Assembly: GCF_030519475.1 (NCBI RefSeq)
Contig: NZ_JAUMKD010000003.1
Location: 248,001-312,000 of the forward strand
Length of the DNA: 64,000 bases
DNA from: Micromonospora sp. C28SCA-DRY-2
Lineage (GTDB): Bacteria > Actinomycetota > Actinomycetes > Mycobacteriales > Micromonosporaceae
Reading direction: 5' to 3'
Positions 61,231 to 64,000 of this stretch are shown one piece after another; the first letter of the stretch is position 1, and each line of letters begins with the position of its first letter. The translations under genes were made by a program, and so were the position numbers. Under the pieces are notes generated by a model. The model did no database searches, was not told the DNA's origin, and was given only the letters and a program-made list of their open reading frames with translations.

Positions 61231-61830
61231 TCAGCCCGGGGTGATGAGGTCGGTGTAGTCGGCCGCGCTGAGTGGCTGCCGGGACAGCGACCCGTCCGCC
61301 CGCGGTACGCCGAGCGGCTGCCCGCGCCGCAGGAACGACACGGTCTCCACGTCGGTGCGGGCGGTCAGGGTACAGACCAGCTGCCCGAAGGCGAGCACCT
61401 CGTCGCTGCGGCCCGCCTCGTCGTCGACCGCGCCGACGTCGACCTCGGCGTGGGCGCCGGTGATCCGCACGGTGGCCCCGCCGACCGCGCCGGGCAGCGA
61501 GCTGGTCAGCCCCCGGTCCCGTTCGGCGGCGCTCGGGCCGGCGAGCAGGTGGGCCAACTGGGCGTCGGCCGTCGGGGCGGCGTCCAGCCGCCGCTCGACC
61601 GGCACCAGCCGGTCGTCGCGGACGAAGCAGAGCACCTCGGCGACCCGGCCCGCCGGGGAGGTCGCCTCGCCGGTGGCCGCCGAGGGGAACGGGCCGCGCG
61701 GCGCCGGCACGGTGCGGGGGGTGTCCTCGACCGGCACCCCGCACCCGGCGAGCAGCAGCACGAGCGCGGCGAGGGCGGCCCGGCCCACCGCCCGCCGGCC
61801 CGACCCGCCGCCGCCGGTGTGCCGGCTCAT
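61231..61830 (-). CDS. GerMN-domain lipoprotein of a two-component operon
   Basis: A 199-aa secreted lipoprotein. Basic residues and a hydrophobic stretch end in the lipobox LLLAGC (C30). The mature part has VEVLCFV-like strands and AQLAHLLAGPSAAERDRGL, the signature region of GerMN domains found in LpqB-type and sporulation proteins. It would sit on the outer face of the membrane. It is coupled to the histidine kinase by an ATGA overlap, so it probably modulates the sensor, as LpqB does for MtrB or CseA for CseC. It is much shorter than LpqB, which has an additional propeller domain. Confidence 0.87.
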   Translation of the reverse strand: MSRHTGGGGSGRRAVGRAALAALVLLLAGCGVPVEDTPRTVPAPRGPFPSAATGEATSPAGRVAEVLCFVRDDRLVPVERRLDAAPTADAQLAHLLAGPSAAERDRGLTSSLPGAVGGATVRITGAHAEVDVGAVDDEAGRSDEVLAFGQLVCTLTARTDVETVSFLRRGQPLGVPRADGSLSRQPLSAADYTDLITPG

Positions 61831-63182
61831 CGGAGGGCCTCGGGCAGTTCGACCCGGAACCGGGCCCCGCCGCCGGGGCGGTCCCCGACCTCGGCCCGGC
61901 CGCCGTGGGCGGCGGCGTGCTGGGCGACCAGGGCCAGCCCGAGGCCGCTGCCGTCGCCGCCGGCCCGGGCGTGCGCGGCCCGGGCCCGGACGAACCGGTC
62001 GAAGACCGCCTCCCGCTCGGCGACCGGCACGCCCGGACCCTCGTCGTCCACCTCGACGACGCCCGTCCCGCCCTGCCGGGCCAGCCGCACGGCGACCGGC
62101 CCGCCGCCGTAGCGCACCGCGTTGTCGAGCAGGTTGACCAGGATCTGCTCCACCCGGCGCCGGTCCACCGACCAGGTCGTCGCGGTGCCCGGCGCGACCC
62201 GCACCAGCGCGTCGGGCAGGGACCGGGACCGGCAGGCCTCCCGGGCCAGCGCCGCCACGTCGACCGGCGCCCGGTCGGCCGGCCGGTCGCTGCGGGCCAG
62301 CTCGATCAGGTCGTTGACCAACTGCTGGAAGCGGGCCACCTCGTCGGCCACCAGACCGGCGGCCAGCGCGGTCCGCTCGTCGAGGTGCTCCCGGCGGTTG
62401 GCCAGCACGCTCGCCGCGGCGGACAACGTCTGCAACGGCGAGCGCAGCTCGTGGCTGACGTCGGCGGCGAACCGGCGGTCCCGCTCGATGCGCCGGGCGA
62501 GCTGGTCGACCATGTGGTTGAACGAGGTGGAGAGCCGGGTCAGGTCGGGGTCGGTGGTCGGCGCCAGCCGGGCGGTGAAGCTGCCGGCCGCGATCTTCTC
62601 GGCCGCGTCGGCGACAGCGGTGAGCGGCCGCAGGCTGTGCCGGGTGGCGTACCAGCCGACCGCCGCGCCGGACCCGGCCACCACGATGGCGACGGCGGTC
62701 AGCGCCAGGGCGAGGACCTGGAGCGTCTCCTCCAGCTCCCGCAGCGAGGTCACCTCGTAGTAGCCGACCGCCTCGGCCACCGGCACGCCGACCAGCAGGG
62801 CCGGCTGACCGTCGATCCGGACCCGCTGCACCGCCGGTTCCCCGCCGCGCACCAGGCGTTGCAGCTCGGCGGGGACGGCGGCGGTCAGCCCGTCGTCGGC
62901 GGTACGCAGGTACCACTGGTCGTCGCGGTACAGCAACGGACGGCGGTTGCCGCCGGTGTCCAGCGACCGCAGCACCTCCGCCACGTCGGGCGCCTCGGCG
63001 TCCAGGCCGGTGCGCACCACCGCCGCGTCGAAGTACGCCGCGCGCAGCGCGGTGCGCTCCCGCTCGTCCAGCAGTGACCGCCGGGTCAGCTCGTAGGACA
63101 CCAGGGCCATCGACGCGGCCAGCAGCAACGCGCCGACGGCGAAGCCGGCGGTGACCCGGGCCCGCAGGCCGAGCCGCCTCAT
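61827..63182 (-). CDS. Sensor histidine kinase
   Basis: A 451-aa membrane kinase. TM1 lies at about 10-30, followed by an extracellular loop of about 125 residues, TM2 at about 155-178, and a HAMP linker. The H-box is FAADVSHELRSPLQTL, with H244 as phosphoacceptor. The N-box is VNLLDNAVRYG, and the G-boxes DDEGPGVP and GSGLGLALV follow. ATG 63182 overlaps the response-regulator stop (ATGA). It is the partner of the 63179 regulator. The extracellular domain is unrecognised, so the signal is unknown. Confidence 0.95.
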   Translation of the reverse strand: MRRLGLRARVTAGFAVGALLLAASMALVSYELTRRSLLDERERTALRAAYFDAAVVRTGLDAEAPDVAEVLRSLDTGGNRRPLLYRDDQWYLRTADDGLTAAVPAELQRLVRGGEPAVQRVRIDGQPALLVGVPVAEAVGYYEVTSLRELEETLQVLALALTAVAIVVAGSGAAVGWYATRHSLRPLTAVADAAEKIAAGSFTARLAPTTDPDLTRLSTSFNHMVDQLARRIERDRRFAADVSHELRSPLQTLSAAASVLANRREHLDERTALAAGLVADEVARFQQLVNDLIELARSDRPADRAPVDVAALAREACRSRSLPDALVRVAPGTATTWSVDRRRVEQILVNLLDNAVRYGGGPVAVRLARQGGTGVVEVDDEGPGVPVAEREAVFDRFVRARAAHARAGGDGSGLGLALVAQHAAAHGGRAEVGDRPGGGARFRVELPEALR

Positions 63183-63853
63183 CGTTGCAGCTTGTAGCCG
63201 AGCCCACGCAGGGTGACCAGGTGGCGCGGGTTGGCCGGGTCGCTCTCGATCTTCTGGCGGAGCCGGCCGACGTGCACGTCGACGAGGCGTTCGTCGCCGG
63301 TGTGGTAGCCCCACACCCGGCTGAGCAACTGCTGCCGGGACAGCACCCGTCCGGCGTGCTCGGCCAGCTCGCAGAGCAGCCGGAACTCGGTGCGGGTGAC
63401 CGGCACCGGCTGCCCGTCGCGGCGTACCTCGCCGGCCTCCGGGCTGATCTCCAGTTCACCGAAGGTGAGCACGGACACCGCCGGGGCGGCGGCCCGGGCG
63501 CGCCGGCGCAGGGCGCGCAGCCGCGCGGAGAGTTCCTTGATCGCGACGGGCTTCACCACGTAGTCGTCGGCGCCCGCCTCCAGCGCCGCGACGATGTCGT
63601 GGGTGTCGTCGCGGGCGCTGATCACCACGATCGGCACGTCGTCGTCGCGGCGCAGCTGCCGGATGCACTCGAAGCCGTCCAGCCCCGGCAGCATCAGGTC
63701 GACGAGCACGTTGTCGGCCGGGTCCTGACGCTGCGCGCGGAGTCCCTCCTCCGCGGTGGCCGCCCCGCGTGCGGCGTAACCCTCGTCCTCCAGGGCGAGC
63801 AGCAGGGCCAGACGGATCCGGTCGTCGTCCTCGATCACCAGTACGCCCGTCAT
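63179..63853 (-). CDS. OmpR-family response regulator
   Basis: A 224-aa regulator. The receiver has acidic E8-D11, phosphoacceptor D52 in LVDLMLPGLDG, the Thr/Ser position in VVISARD, and a Lys in YVVKPVAIKEL. A winged-helix DNA-binding domain follows (VTRTEFRLLCELAEHAGRVLSRQQLL, ending VTLRGLGYKLQR). It is first in the regulator-kinase-lipoprotein operon. A direct repeat at 63913-63928, 60-75 bp upstream, may be its own binding site. The order resembles mtrAB-lpqB and cseBC with cseA, but the proteins are too generic to name. Confidence 0.95.
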   Translation of the reverse strand: MTGVLVIEDDDRIRLALLLALEDEGYAARGAATAEEGLRAQRQDPADNVLVDLMLPGLDGFECIRQLRRDDDVPIVVISARDDTHDIVAALEAGADDYVVKPVAIKELSARLRALRRRARAAAPAVSVLTFGELEISPEAGEVRRDGQPVPVTRTEFRLLCELAEHAGRVLSRQQLLSRVWGYHTGDERLVDVHVGRLRQKIESDPANPRHLVTLRGLGYKLQR

Positions 63854-63912
63854 ACCCGCATCATCCCCGGCACCCCGCCGGGCGCCCAGCCCTGGCCGGC
63901 GCCGGACGGATT

Positions 63913-63928
63913 TGTCACATAACTGTCA
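63913..63928 (-). promoter_or_regulatory. Direct repeat upstream of response-regulator operon
   Basis: TGTCA occurs twice with an 11-bp period (63913-63917 and 63924-63928), in a short AT-rich patch of otherwise GC-rich DNA. Two half-sites one helical turn apart are what OmpR/PhoB-type winged-helix dimers bind. Autoregulation of the 63179 operon is the simple reading. The remaining bases to 64000 show no other feature. Confidence 0.4.
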
Positions 63929-64000
63929 TGCAACCGCGGATCCAGTGCCACGGTCGGCCGGCAGGGTGGGTGCCGGAGCCGACGGGCGGGGAGGGCGACC

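Overview
The window is about 64 kb of very GC-rich DNA (well over 70% by eye) with tightly packed genes, many GTG starts, dozens of 1-8 bp stop/start overlaps and strong third-position GC bias. With a StrR-type regulator, F420/luciferase-like oxidoreductases and many P450s, this points to a filamentous actinobacterium. A member of the Micromonosporaceae is my guess, not something the sequence proves.

Region A (1-48.6 kb) reads as one natural-product gene cluster. The minus-strand block from 16084 to the left edge is an almost continuous translationally coupled operon. It encodes two NodU/CmcH-type O-carbamoyltransferases around a small ACP, an O-methyltransferase, and a reducing type II polyketide set: ketoreductase, two hot-dog dehydratases, ACP, a full KS, a Cys-less chain-length-factor partner, a second full KS and a short KS-like partner. 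An alpha/beta hydrolase, a double hot-dog thioesterase, an HCCA-isomerase-like protein, a P450, a thiolase and a partial luciferase-like enzyme follow. On the plus strand (16305-19960) lie a FAAL-like AMP ligase, a D-amino-acid-oxidase-like flavoprotein and a putative Fe(II)/2-oxoglutarate enzyme. The minus-strand block from 39684 to 19985 is a pyochelin/yersiniabactin-style NRPS line: ArCP-Cy-A-PCP-Cy-A-PCP (2176 aa), then docking-Cy-A(MT)-PCP-degenerate TE (1734 aa). Behind it come a saccharopine-dehydrogenase-like protein, a thiazolinyl imine reductase, a type II thioesterase, an SHMT-like enzyme, a glycosyltransferase, an SDR and an aldehyde dehydrogenase. A StrR/NovG-like regulator (39738-40733), a stand-alone condensation protein, three more P450s, an SsuD-like monooxygenase and a zinc alcohol dehydrogenase complete the region.

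My reading is that the type II PKS makes a reduced, possibly aryl or polyene, acid. The AMP ligase would put it on the ArCP, and the NRPS would add one residue of unusual specificity (possibly alpha-methylserine supplied by the SHMT) and two cysteines. The heterocycles would be partly reduced and N-methylated, and the product tailored by oxidation, carbamoylation, O-methylation and glycosylation. No salicylate synthase, siderophore transporter or exporter is visible. I do not recognise the product.

Region B (48.7-59.7 kb) starts with ahcY (SAH hydrolase) and a luciferase-like enzyme. It continues with a distinct locus: RibD-reductase-like protein, GTP cyclohydrolase II, LPG-flippase-like membrane protein, SAM methyltransferase, glycosyltransferase, a PTPS-like protein that lacks canonical residues, an MDR dehydrogenase, a CDP-alcohol phosphatidyltransferase and a membrane sulfatase/phosphoglycerol-transferase-like protein. 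It looks like an uncharacterised GTP-derived pathway coupled to envelope glycolipid chemistry.

Region C (59.8-64 kb) holds an NmrA-like protein with a small DUF1772-like membrane protein, then a response regulator / histidine kinase / GerMN lipoprotein operon. No tRNA, rRNA, CRISPR array, transposase or integrase was seen.
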